Below are positions 34,124 to 39,621 of a DNA stretch of 47,905 nucleotides, piece by piece. The stretch is from positions 1 through 47,905 of the forward strand of contig JBAZKV010000013.1 of NCBI GenBank assembly GCA_041650635.1, given 5' to 3'. A program made the position numbers and the translations under genes. Each line of letters begins with the position of its first letter. The first letter of the stretch is position 1. The notes below the pieces were generated by a model, which was not told the DNA's origin, did no database searches, and was given only the letters and a program-made list of their open reading frames with translations. This DNA comes from Candidatus Margulisiibacteriota bacterium. GTDB taxonomy: Bacteria > Margulisbacteria > WOR-1 > JAKLHX01 > JBAZKV01.

Positions 34124-34456
34124 TCAGCCTATCATTCTGCCGGCTTCTTTATAAAGGTCCGTGATATAGGTGACATCGACCTTGAGGATGAACTGGATCG
34201 CCTGCGAATATGCCTGCACGTTAAAGTCGGCCCTGGCAATTGTACCGGCCAGATCAACGGAATTTGTAAAATCATAGGACTCTCCTCCCACCTGGACCTC
34301 TTCCCCATTGCCGGCTCCCGCGTTGGCGGCTGCCACGGCAAGGGAAAACATGGCATCATAAAAGCTTTTTAATCCCTCTTTAATAGGCGCTTTTACCTGA
34401 GGCGTTCCCGTTGTAGTTGAGGCGATAGACAGGTTGTTTATGTTGTTCGTTGCCAC
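34124..34456 (-). CDS. Unrecognised small protein, 110 aa, helix-turn-helix layout
   Basis: The start is GTG 34456 with GGAGGT five bases upstream. MATNNINNLSIASTTTGTP is Asn/Ser/Thr-rich and probably disordered. A helix (GLKSFYDAMFSLAVAAANAG) and a short loop follow, then a second long helix (ARADFNVQAYSQAIQFILKVDVTYITDLYKEAGRMIG). This size and layout resemble secreted self-assembling subunits such as needle or pilin-like proteins, without any clear match. It is the first gene after its own sigma-28-like promoter and precedes the 725-aa gene. Confidence 0.75.
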   Translation of the reverse strand: MATNNINNLSIASTTTGTPQVKAPIKEGLKSFYDAMFSLAVAAANAGAGNGEEVQVGGESYDFTNSVDLAGTIARADFNVQAYSQAIQFILKVDVTYITDLYKEAGRMIG

Positions 34457-34494
34457 TTTTTACCTCCGGTGCCTTATTGGGGTCCCACAGATAT

Positions 34495-34522
34495 TAATCG
34501 GGGTGTAGTGGACAAAACTTGC
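34495..34522 (-). promoter_or_regulatory. Sigma-28-like promoter of the 110-aa/725-aa operon
   Basis: Minus strand GCAAGTTT (34522-34515), 12 bases, CCCGATTA (34502-34495). Predicted start near 34488. Confidence 0.7.
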
Positions 34523-34547
34523 ATTGGATAGAAGGCAAGAGCTGAAG

Positions 34548-34671
34548 TGCTCATTACTCAAGACTCAAACTCACACTACATACTTATCCTGATTCGAGTA
34601 TTGTCCGCGCTATACTGGTCTTGAGCAATAGTGTGAGTCTTCTGTCTTGAGCGCTCACTACTCAAGACCTG
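34548..34671. repeat. Direct/inverted repeat family R2, copy 1
   Basis: Units of the form GTCTTGAGCAATAGT and GTCTTGAGCGCTCACTACTCAAGAC (a hairpin with GTCTTGAG/CTCAAGAC stems), plus a related CTCATTACTCAAGACTC half. The same words recur at 39219-39277. The 34457-34752 gap otherwise holds only a promoter and a terminator. Confidence 0.6.
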
Positions 34672-34681
34672 CCTACAGCAC

Positions 34682-34717
34682 CCAAAAAGAGAAACCCCCC
34701 TGTTTTACCAGGGGGGT
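34682..34717 (-). terminator. Intrinsic terminator after the 135-aa gene
   Basis: Minus strand ACCCCCCTG-GTAAAA-CAGGGGGGT (9-base-pair stem), followed by TTCTCTTTTTGG. It closes the 35357-34753 operon. Confidence 0.88.
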
Positions 34718-34752
34718 CGGTTGCATTGTTTTCTTGGTTACAATGCGTCGCC

Positions 34753-35160
34753 TTACGCCCTTGCGGCGCCTTCCCTTGTCTGCGACACCTTACCAGTGTT
34801 CTTGATGCCTTCCTGAACCGCAGCCATCATCTGGTCTATCTTGAACTGCAGCTCAACAAGTCCGCCGGCCTGGATATCCTGTCCTATCCTGACCGCAACA
34901 CCCGCTATCATAGTGACTTCCTCGTTCTCACCAGGGTTGCTAACAGCTTTGTTCAAAGCTGCCAGATCATTGCCTTCAGCCGCGTTGCCATTAACTCCAG
35001 TCCATTGCGATCCGTTCCATGTGTAGATATTTGTCCCTATCGCGCAATCGTTGACAGTAATATCTTTTCCGGCGGCAGCGGTTGCCAGATCTATCATGTT
35101 TTGCAATGCGCTTGCGTTTGCCGCATTAATGCTGTTCCCGAGGTCCGTTACTAATCCCAT
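34753..35160 (-). CDS. Unrecognised small protein, 135 aa, helix-beta-helix layout
   Basis: I chose ATG 35160 (GAGGGGGTG eight bases upstream); the GTG at 35169 would add three residues and overlap the previous stop. MGLVTDLGNSINAANASALQNMIDLATAAAG is an amphipathic helix. The middle (TNIYTWNGSQWTGVNGN) looks like a small beta hairpin, and the end (VELQFKIDQMMAAVQEGIKNTGKV) is helical again. No signal peptide. Terminal helices around a variable beta insert are a common plan of exported filament proteins; this is analogy only. A strong terminator follows. Confidence 0.75.
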   Translation of the reverse strand: MGLVTDLGNSINAANASALQNMIDLATAAAGKDITVNDCAIGTNIYTWNGSQWTGVNGNAAEGNDLAALNKAVSNPGENEEVTMIAGVAVRIGQDIQAGGLVELQFKIDQMMAAVQEGIKNTGKVSQTREGAARA

Positions 35161-35165
35161 TCTAC

Positions 35166-35357
35166 TCACCCCCTCTCTGTTCTGTTTTTGGATAAAGTCT
35201 CTGTTATTTTGTTTATGCTGTTATCGCTGACCTTTGACTGTGAACTCCCGAGATCGACATTGGAAACAGAGGACGGCTGCGTCAGTTCCCCTTTGATGGA
35301 GTTTATTATATCACTTACCTGTCTGGCCGCCGTGTTTATGTCCGCAACTTTTGTCAT
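35166..35357 (-). CDS. Unrecognised small protein, 63 aa
   Basis: MTKVADINTAARQVSDIINSIKGEL, then a Ser/Val/Asn-rich linker and a short helix NSINKITETLSKNRTERG. The ribosome-binding site is GAGGGG. It is the first gene behind its own sigma-28-like promoter and its stop touches the following gene. No signal peptide. Function unknown; small size and charge would also fit a chaperone or regulator. Confidence 0.7.
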   Translation of the reverse strand: MTKVADINTAARQVSDIINSIKGELTQPSSVSNVDLGSSQSKVSDNSINKITETLSKNRTERG

Positions 35358-35376
35358 CTTTACCCCTCTATTTACC

Positions 35377-35404
35377 CTATCGCAGTACCGGGAGGAAAAC
35401 TTGC
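35377..35404 (-). promoter_or_regulatory. Sigma-28-like promoter of the 63-aa/135-aa operon
   Basis: Minus strand GCAAGTTT (35404-35397), 12 bases, TGCGATAG (35384-35377). Predicted start near 35370, 13 bases before the ATG. Confidence 0.75.
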
Positions 35405-35411
35405 GTTATTT

Positions 35412-35756
35412 TTAGAAGTACTTGGCCACCGCAAGCAGGGCCTCGGCTATCTTTTCGGCTGTTTCGGCCGTCATCGCTGCTATGTTGGTCAATGTATTGG
35501 TCATGTCCTGCAGTCCGGTCATGGCCTTGTTGTATTCGTCCCTGCTTATATGCCCGTCGCCGTCGGTGTCGTACTTGTTAAGATAGGCTATTATTTCCGG
35601 GTCTGTCGAGATCCCGGAAATAGGTATCTCCACATCGGTGTCTTCATAATCCGTGTTGCTGAAGGCATCGGTAAGGTCGGCCGCCGTCTGCTGATAATCG
35701 TCCATCACATCCATCGCGTCATTAACCGCCGACCCTGCCTGGTATATGCTTGACAT
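35412..35756 (-). CDS. Small EF-hand protein, 114 aa
   Basis: MSSIYQAGSAVNDAMDVMDDYQQ, then a perfect EF-hand loop DTDGDGHISRDE at residues 63-74 (acidic residues at positions 1, 3, 5 and 12, Gly at 6, Ile at 8). It is followed by a long Thr/Ala/Met helix ending in LLAVAKYF. A single loop suggests calcium binding by a dimer, or a structural site. AAGGAGG precedes the ATG. No signal peptide. It is last in the 36465-35412 operon. Calcium is a classic signal or stabiliser for exported surface proteins. Confidence 0.82.
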   Translation of the reverse strand: MSSIYQAGSAVNDAMDVMDDYQQTAADLTDAFSNTDYEDTDVEIPISGISTDPEIIAYLNKYDTDGDGHISRDEYNKAMTGLQDMTNTLTNIAAMTAETAEKIAEALLAVAKYF

Positions 35757-35768
35757 GGCTTTTCCTCC

Positions 35769-35933
35769 TTATTTCTTCCCGGACTGGGCCTTGGCGGCCT
35801 CCAGGTTGGCTTCCGCCAGTTCTTTTTGAGCTTCCATTTCCCACTGCTTGTACAGGTTTTCGGAGGCACTTTCTATCTGTCCGCTCTGGAGCTCGCCCCT
35901 TTTTTGTATGAAATTCGTCGCAATCCCGCTCAT
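35769..35933 (-). CDS. Small helical protein, 54 aa
   Basis: The frame MSGIATNFIQKRGELQSGQ, then IESASENLYKQWEMEAQKEL and AEANLEAAKAQSGKK, lies between the 173-aa and EF-hand genes (gaps of 10 and 12 bases). GGAGAAAAC precedes the ATG. It is one amphipathic helix rich in Glu, Ala and Gln. Function unknown. Confidence 0.7.
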   Translation of the reverse strand: MSGIATNFIQKRGELQSGQIESASENLYKQWEMEAQKELAEANLEAAKAQSGKK

Positions 35934-35943
35934 TTGTTTTCTC

Positions 35944-36465
35944 CTATATGAACGCCGCTATCTGGATCCCTGCCTTAATAACGCCGAAGATACCGTTCCA
36001 TTTGTTGGCTTCTCTATACACTTCGGCAGTTTTGAGCACTGCGTTTATCTCTCCCTTTTTTGCTTCGAGACCTTTGTCCTTGCACCTGGAAATGGTTCCG
36101 GCAAGTGCTTGAGTGCCGGATTCGTGATACCTGGAAGCGCTTTCAGCATCGCCGCTCTCAACAGCCGATGCCGAACTCCTGAACGAGTCCGCGGCGCTTC
36201 GGCATAACGCAGCCCCTTCCGGTGTTGAAGCCGAAGAGGCAAACTCATCGCATTTGTCGGCCAGGCTTCTTTGCTTATCGGCGGCCGCCCTTCTTGCGGC
36301 AAGGCTTGCAGAATTGCTCTCCGTAAGAGCGGCTTCTCCCGGCTGCCCAGGCCCACCTTTAACCACTGTTTTGCCCGGACCTCCCGGACGCAGACCAGTA
36401 CCGCTTTTTGCAGGTCCTTGCGCCTGTCCTGCTGTTTTGCCTGCCTCAACCGCTCCAAGCCCCAT
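35944..36465 (-). CDS. Unrecognised protein, 173 aa, with Gly/Pro-rich N-terminus and hydrophobic tail
   Basis: MGLGAVEAGKTAGQAQGPAK and further Gly/Pro/Lys repeats make the first 50 residues disordered. A Ser/Ala-rich helical body follows, with two Cys (residues about 73 and 89) and a third near 131. The end, WNGIFGVIKAGIQIAAFI, is a hydrophobic, aromatic-closing helix like those of the 69-aa and 244-aa proteins. No Sec signal. AGGAG precedes the ATG and the sigma-28-like promoter is 18-45 bases upstream, so the leader is only about 10 bases. Function unknown. Confidence 0.78.
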   Translation of the reverse strand: MGLGAVEAGKTAGQAQGPAKSGTGLRPGGPGKTVVKGGPGQPGEAALTESNSASLAARRAAADKQRSLADKCDEFASSASTPEGAALCRSAADSFRSSASAVESGDAESASRYHESGTQALAGTISRCKDKGLEAKKGEINAVLKTAEVYREANKWNGIFGVIKAGIQIAAFI

Positions 36466-36482
36466 TTTCTTCTCCTATCAGT

Positions 36483-36510
36483 CTATCGGCTCCATCCCAA
36501 CAAAACTTGC
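36483..36510 (-). promoter_or_regulatory. Sigma-28-like promoter of the 173-aa/54-aa/EF-hand operon
   Basis: Minus strand GCAAGTTT (36510-36503), 12 bases, GCCGATAG (36490-36483). The -10 matches the enterobacterial FliA consensus GCCGATAA at seven of eight positions. It begins five bases after the 69-aa stop. Confidence 0.8.
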
Positions 36511-36514
36511 GTGC

Positions 36515-36724
36515 TCAAAAGATAGAAAAGATCGCCTTGCCGATCGAGCCAAGCGCGCCAAAAAACGCATCCGATCGCGCATCATCCGCTATCTTTTCGG
36601 CCTTTTTGTGCATTGCCAAAAGAGTTTCGTTCTTTACATCATACATCTCGGCCATGGTGTCTCTGGTCTCGTCCTGAACAGCGTCATTTGTGTTTGCCAG
36701 CCTAACAGTTCCTTCTATTGACAT
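36515..36724 (-). CDS. Small protein, 69 aa, with hydrophobic C-terminal tail
   Basis: MSIEGTVRLANTNDAVQDET, a charged helix (VKNETLLAMHKKAEKIADDA), then FFGALGSIGKAIFSIF. AAGGAG precedes the ATG. The tail repeats the pattern of the 173-aa and 244-aa proteins. It is last in the 38148-36515 operon. No signal peptide; function unknown. Confidence 0.75.
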   Translation of the reverse strand: MSIEGTVRLANTNDAVQDETRDTMAEMYDVKNETLLAMHKKAEKIADDARSDAFFGALGSIGKAIFSIF

Positions 36725-36748
36725 ATCAATTTCTCCTTATAAGGGCTA

Positions 36749-37483
36749 TCAGAATGCTTTGATCCCGAATAGTTTAACAACTGATTGCAGGCCTTCCAAT
36801 ATCGCCTGATAAAGCTGCAGTTTCCACTGTTTTCTTTGCATATCTTTCTGTTCCTTTGTCCAGTGGATGCTTTCTTTTTCATTTCCGGACCGTGTTTTTT
36901 TAGTTATCACTCCGTTTGCATCTTTAATTTCAACAGAGTATTGGTCTTCTTTTCCTTCAGTAAGAGCTGTAAATTTACCGGCAACTTCTTCAAGGGTTTT
37001 GCCTGTGATCGGGGGACCCACAAGTTTTCTTTCGATCATTCCTTCGCTATACCTTTGGGCAGTATATGTATCTGTATTGCTGTCATATGTCACTTCCCAT
37101 GTCTCTTTTGAATCCGGAGCATTTGCCTCATCCTCCCAATGGTAAAGAGTAATTGAGCCAAAATAAGTTGCCCGCTGTGCAGTCCCTACTATTGGAGATG
37201 CCTCCAAGACATATTTCCCGTCACTTGTATTCGCGTCAGCCTTATCAAGGTTGCTTCCCTTTTCCACAGTTAAAGTGATAGGAGCTGTTCTGTGTTGCGC
37301 GCTTAAAAATGCGATAAAGTCCTCGTGTTTATCGTTATCTTGATTTTTATTGTTTACCTTAAGATATTCATTATAAGAATTTATAACAGCCTGTGCATTG
37401 TTCCAAGCAGAATTAGCTGCTAAAAATGGATTTGTTGTGGCAGTTATATTTGCAGTAATTATGGCACCTGCATCAAAAGTCAT
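36749..37483 (-). CDS. Unrecognised protein, 244 aa, helical ends around a beta-rich middle
   Basis: MTFDAGAIITANITATTNPF and an Asn-rich helix (about 20-60) lead into a beta-rich middle (about 65-200, with RATYFGSITLYHWEDEA and TWEVTYDSNTDTYTAQRY). The end is a helical tail, MQRKQWKLQLYQAILEGLQSVVKLFGIKAF. No Sec signal. Conserved-looking terminal helices with a beta insert is the plan of flagellin and other axially assembled proteins, so a filament or cap subunit is conceivable; I see no sequence match. It starts 9 bases after the 68-aa gene. Codons are AT-richer than those of its neighbours. Confidence 0.78.
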   Translation of the reverse strand: MTFDAGAIITANITATTNPFLAANSAWNNAQAVINSYNEYLKVNNKNQDNDKHEDFIAFLSAQHRTAPITLTVEKGSNLDKADANTSDGKYVLEASPIVGTAQRATYFGSITLYHWEDEANAPDSKETWEVTYDSNTDTYTAQRYSEGMIERKLVGPPITGKTLEEVAGKFTALTEGKEDQYSVEIKDANGVITKKTRSGNEKESIHWTKEQKDMQRKQWKLQLYQAILEGLQSVVKLFGIKAF

Positions 37484-37492
37484 TGTTTTCTC

Positions 37493-37699
37493 CTATACCT
37501 CCACACATACGATCCCGCCGGTTCTTGAACCCGCCGCCAGATGAAGCTCCTGAGGGTCCTGGACCTGAGATACTTGCTCGGCAGCCGCAGGTTTTACTCC
37601 CCCGGCTGCGGCCGGAAGTCCGCCGGAGGCCTCTTCGAACTTGCCAAAAACCTTTTCCGCCGCCAGGGCCAGTTTTGACATTTCCATTGCTGCTGCCAT
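37493..37699 (-). CDS. Small Ala-rich protein, 68 aa
   Basis: MAAAMEMSKLALAAEKVFGKF, an Ala/Gly/Pro linker, then QVSQVQDPQELHLAAGSRTG and GIVCVEV. It shares the opening MAA(A/S) with the 35-aa and 50-aa proteins. The ribosome-binding site is weak (AAAGAAG). No signal peptide. Function unknown. Confidence 0.65.
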   Translation of the reverse strand: MAAAMEMSKLALAAEKVFGKFEEASGGLPAAAGGVKPAAAEQVSQVQDPQELHLAAGSRTGGIVCVEV

Positions 37700-37723
37700 T
37701 TATTCTTCTTTCTTTTTGCTCAC

Positions 37724-38029
37724 TCAGTGAGTGCTGGCAAATCTTGAGATCTCACCTTTGGTCAGGGCCCCGTCGCCATTTTTGTCAGCCTTAAGCAATT
37801 CGTCCTTAGTCAACTTACCATCCCCGTTATCTAGCTTGCGAAGCTTATCTGCCGCAATGCCATATTGCTTGCTCATATCATCGATGCTCATTCCTTCAGC
37901 AGGAAGGCCGTCTATTCCGACTTTTCCTATTACAGTTAGTGCTTCGGCAGATGCTTTGGCATCCGATTTCTTTGCTATCAGCTGTAATATTGTCGGAAGA
38001 AGGCCGCCAAGAATTCCCAGTGGATTCAT
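37724..38029 (-). CDS. Small protein with two EF-hand/dockerin-like calcium loops, 101 aa
   Basis: MNPLGILGGLLPTILQLIAK is a hydrophobic helix too weakly polar at its start to be a standard Sec signal. Residues 66-77 (LDNGDGKLTKDE, position 1 is Leu) and 82-93 (DKNGDGALTKGE, canonical) form a paired calcium-loop unit. DxNxDG is the form shared by EF hands and type I dockerins. It lies 11 bases after the 35-aa gene, in the second calcium-loop-encoding operon of the cluster. Role unknown. Confidence 0.82.
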   Translation of the reverse strand: MNPLGILGGLLPTILQLIAKKSDAKASAEALTVIGKVGIDGLPAEGMSIDDMSKQYGIAADKLRKLDNGDGKLTKDELLKADKNGDGALTKGEISRFASTH

Positions 38030-38040
38030 TTGATTCTCCT

Positions 38041-38148
38041 TTACAGTTTAATATTGTGAGCCTTGCTGGAAGCCGCCTGCTTTATTGCAGGGGCCGTGGA
38101 TGCCGCTTTTGGCGCCGCCTGTGCTGCTCCTACTTTTGCCGCTGCCAT
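38041..38148 (-). CDS. Very small Ala-rich peptide, 35 aa
   Basis: MAAAKVGAAQAAPKAASTAP followed by AIKQAASSKAHNIKL. A strong GGAGGGA lies at proper distance, and it is the first frame behind a sigma-28-like promoter. The opening MAA.K and the ending IKL are shared with the 50-aa peptide at 38982. It may be a secreted peptide, a leader or a substrate of modification. Confidence 0.65.
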   Translation of the reverse strand: MAAAKVGAAQAAPKAASTAPAIKQAASSKAHNIKL

Positions 38149-38179
38149 GAGAATCCCTCCTTTTTTTGTCCTCAATAGT

Positions 38180-38207
38180 TTATCGCGCCAAAGCCCTAAG
38201 AACTTGC
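38180..38207 (-). promoter_or_regulatory. Sigma-28-like promoter of the 35-aa to 69-aa operon
   Basis: Minus strand GCAAGTTC (38207-38200), 12 bases, CGCGATAA (38187-38180). Predicted start near 38173, 25 bases before the ATG. Confidence 0.75.
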
Positions 38208-38254
38208 ATGGAATTTATGAATAAAGAATTTTTAGAATTCTTGGGCATGTTTAT

Positions 38255-38316
38255 CCCGACGCTAAAGCGTCGGTTCCTTTGTGAAGCAGCCCCTGGAGCC
38301 GAACCTTCAGGTTCGG
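38255..38316. repeat. Paired palindrome R1, copy 2
   Basis: CCCGACGCTAAAGCGTCGG, spacer, then GGAGCCGAACCTTCAGGTTCGG. It lies upstream of the 38180 promoter, after the 36-aa gene. Confidence 0.8.
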
Positions 38317-38337
38317 ATAATTGTGAGTGCCCTCTTA

Positions 38338-38366
38338 GAGAATTTCCATGTATTTCAACGGTATTT
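38338..38366. repeat. Short A/T repeat (family R4), copy 2
   Basis: GAATTTCCATGTATTTC followed by AACGGTATTTC, close to the copy at 20078 and again beside an R1 element. Confidence 0.5.
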
Positions 38367-38378
38367 CTATCATATTTC

Positions 38379-38489
38379 TCATGTTTGCTTTTCCGACATC
38401 TCTGCGTCATTTTCCAGCTCCTCTATGGCTTTAAGTATCTCGTTAATTACATCGTCGTCGCACCAGTCGGGGAAGTCTTTCTTGTCCAT
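38379..38489 (-). CDS. Small acidic protein, 36 aa
   Basis: MDKKDFPDWCDDDVINEIL and KAIEELENDAEMSEKQT, starting one base after the 164-aa stop. Very acidic. It could be a small partner of the basic 164-aa C-terminus; this is inference. There is no clear ribosome-binding site, so it depends on coupling. Confidence 0.5.
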   Translation of the reverse strand: MDKKDFPDWCDDDVINEILKAIEELENDAEMSEKQT

Positions 38490-38490
38490 G

Positions 38491-38985
38491 CTATTTTCGC
38501 ATCCTCTTTTTTATGACGCCAAGCCTGTGCAACAGGGCCATTATGTCCGAAAGAAAGTCAAAGTCGTGCTTTTTCTTTTTTTCGTCCTGAGGGTCCTTTT
38601 CCTCATCGCTTTTGACACCCCCAAGGTCGCCGGAGGTCTTTTCCTTAATGGAGTAAAGGGTGTCCTTTTTCTTGGCCTCGATAAAGAGGTCTTCGTTCAT
38701 CCCGCCGTACACGGCCTCGCCTTTGGCCTGGGTTTTTACCTCGCTGGTCTTTTGCTGTGCGGAGGCCGCGGCCGAAGTGGTGGTCTGGACCTCTTTTTTG
38801 GCAGGAGCCGCTTCGCTCTCAAACCTTTCGGCCCTGGCAAAGAACTTTGAGTATTCCTGATGTTTTGACTGCTCGGCTTCAAACCTGGAAAAGGGATTCT
38901 CCCTGGTAGAAATGTTGTCCAGGTGGTCGTTAAGACCCCCTGAGGCCTGTTCCGCGGACAGGTTTACGGATGGAGAAAAGGTCAT
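38491..38985 (-). CDS. Unrecognised charged, largely disordered protein, 164 aa
   Basis: MTFSPSVNLSAEQASGGLND, a Glu/Phe/Arg-rich helix (NPFSRFEAEQSKHQEYSKFF), a Ser/Thr/Ala linker, and a Lys/Asp-rich end closing with DFLSDIMALLHRLGVIKKRM. No Sec signal. It shares an ATGA overlap with the 50-aa gene and lies one base before the 36-aa gene. Function unknown. Confidence 0.75.
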   Translation of the reverse strand: MTFSPSVNLSAEQASGGLNDHLDNISTRENPFSRFEAEQSKHQEYSKFFARAERFESEAAPAKKEVQTTTSAAASAQQKTSEVKTQAKGEAVYGGMNEDLFIEAKKKDTLYSIKEKTSGDLGGVKSDEEKDPQDEKKKKHDFDFLSDIMALLHRLGVIKKRMRK

Positions 38986-39134
38986 AATTTGATTCCCGTT
39001 TTGTTCTGTATGAATCCTTTGATGAAGTTTGGAAGCATGGACTTTGAGCTCATCTGGGACTTTCCGCCGCTCTGGGCCGCGCTTTTGATAGAGTTAAGAT
39101 AAGCATTGGCTACCGCATTCTTTGACGCTGCCAT
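38982..39134 (-). CDS. Small peptide, 50 aa, first gene of the cluster
   Basis: MAASKNAVANAYLNSIKSAA, QSGGKSQMSSKSMLPNFIKG and FIQNKTGIKL. GGAGGTG precedes the ATG and a sigma-28-like promoter lies 31-58 bases upstream. Opening MAA.K and ending IKL match the 35-aa peptide. Ser/Asn/Gln-rich, cationic. It may be an exported peptide; unknown. Confidence 0.68.
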   Translation of the reverse strand: MAASKNAVANAYLNSIKSAAQSGGKSQMSSKSMLPNFIKGFIQNKTGIKL

Positions 39135-39164
39135 ATTTCACCTCCTGATAATGGTTCTATATAG

Positions 39165-39192
39165 TTATCGGGGCAAGGGGAAAGGAACTTGC
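39165..39192 (-). promoter_or_regulatory. Sigma-28-like promoter of the 50-aa/164-aa/36-aa operon
   Basis: Minus strand GCAAGTTC (39192-39185), 12 bases, CCCGATAA (39172-39165). Predicted start near 39158. The -10 matches GCCGATAA at seven of eight positions. Confidence 0.8.
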
Positions 39193-39218
39193 ATACCCCC
39201 TCTGTCTTCAGTTTATAG

Positions 39219-39277
39219 GTCTTGAGCAATAGTTCGAGTGTTTAGTCTTGAACGCTCAATACTAAAGACTCACACTA
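39219..39277. repeat. Repeat family R2, copy 2
   Basis: GTCTTGAGCAATAGTTCGAG and AGTCTTGAACGCTCAATACT are near copies of words at 34618-34671. Both copies lie just upstream of a sigma-28-like promoter, at an operon border. Confidence 0.6.
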
Positions 39278-39278
39278 T

Positions 39279-39346
39279 GTCCACTTTTCTTTGGTCGCAA
39301 AGAAAAGTGGACAGAAAAGAAACTCGTTAAGGGCTCTGCCCTTAAC
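39279..39346. repeat. Two strong palindromes (family R3)
   Basis: GTCCACTTTTCTTTG-GTCG-CAAAGAAAAGTGGAC is a perfect 15-base-pair hairpin (39279-39312). It is followed by GTTAAGGGC-TCT-GCCCTTAAC (39326-39346). Elements of this form recur in unrelated bacterial genomes. The rest of 39347-39530 holds no gene I can support; the plus-strand open frame across it looks accidental. Confidence 0.7.
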
Positions 39347-39534
39347 AATCCCGCGATTGCCGAAAGCTCCTCCCTGCATCTATCAAGCCCTCATACGGGC
39401 TTGCTGGGTTATTCATTCATTAGTGTTTTCCCTGATATTCACCTTTGGTCGTCGCCCGGAACGGCAAACGTCCTTATCTATTAATTATGCAAGGAATGCA
39501 GGGTATGGGGGCGGTCCCTTTGGGATGAGCGAAC

Positions 39535-39616
39535 CGGAGCCGAACCTTTAGGTTCGGGTAATTGATGGAAACCCGACGCTAAAGCGCCCGCCTGCCGGAC
39601 GGGCAGGTCGGCTCCA
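39535..39616. repeat. Paired palindrome R1, copy 3, with nested insert
   Basis: GGAGCCGAACCTTTAGGTTC..., spacer, then CCCGACGCTAAAGCG interrupted by CCCGCCTGCCGGACGGGCAGG-like DNA before TCGGCTCC. The interruption is at the same point as in the 19.9-kb copy. Confidence 0.8.
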
Positions 39617-39621
39617 TCCGC

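Noticed and set aside
38180..38410. Minus-strand open frame of 76 codons
   Set aside because: It is made of R1 and R4 repeat DNA and overlaps a sigma-28-like promoter; a similar accidental peptide arises from the repeat copy at 20 kb.
24884..39134. Prophage or phage tail cluster
   Set aside because: No terminase, capsid, portal, integrase, lysis or tail-fibre signature, and promoters are of sigma-28 type.
24884..39134. Type VII/WXG100, gas-vesicle, microcompartment or R-body locus
   Set aside because: No WXG pair, GvpA-like, BMC-domain or clear RebB-like sequence among the small proteins; the 110-aa helix LKSFYDAMFSLAVAAANAG is only loosely reminiscent of RebB.
24884..39134. A complete type III secretion system
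   Set aside because: No export ATPase, ring, gate or secretin gene is in the window; only the promoters and substrate-like character point that way.
31870..39192. Reading the AACTTGCA words as sigma-54 (-12 TTGCA) sites on the plus strand
   Set aside because: No GG at the -24 position, no plus-strand genes follow, and the fixed CGATA partner on the minus strand explains them better.
39291..39551. Plus-strand open frame of 86 codons in the gap before the nucleotidyltransferase gene
   Set aside because: It runs through two palindromes and an R1 repeat, has no ribosome-binding site, and its peptide is what those repeats encode by chance.
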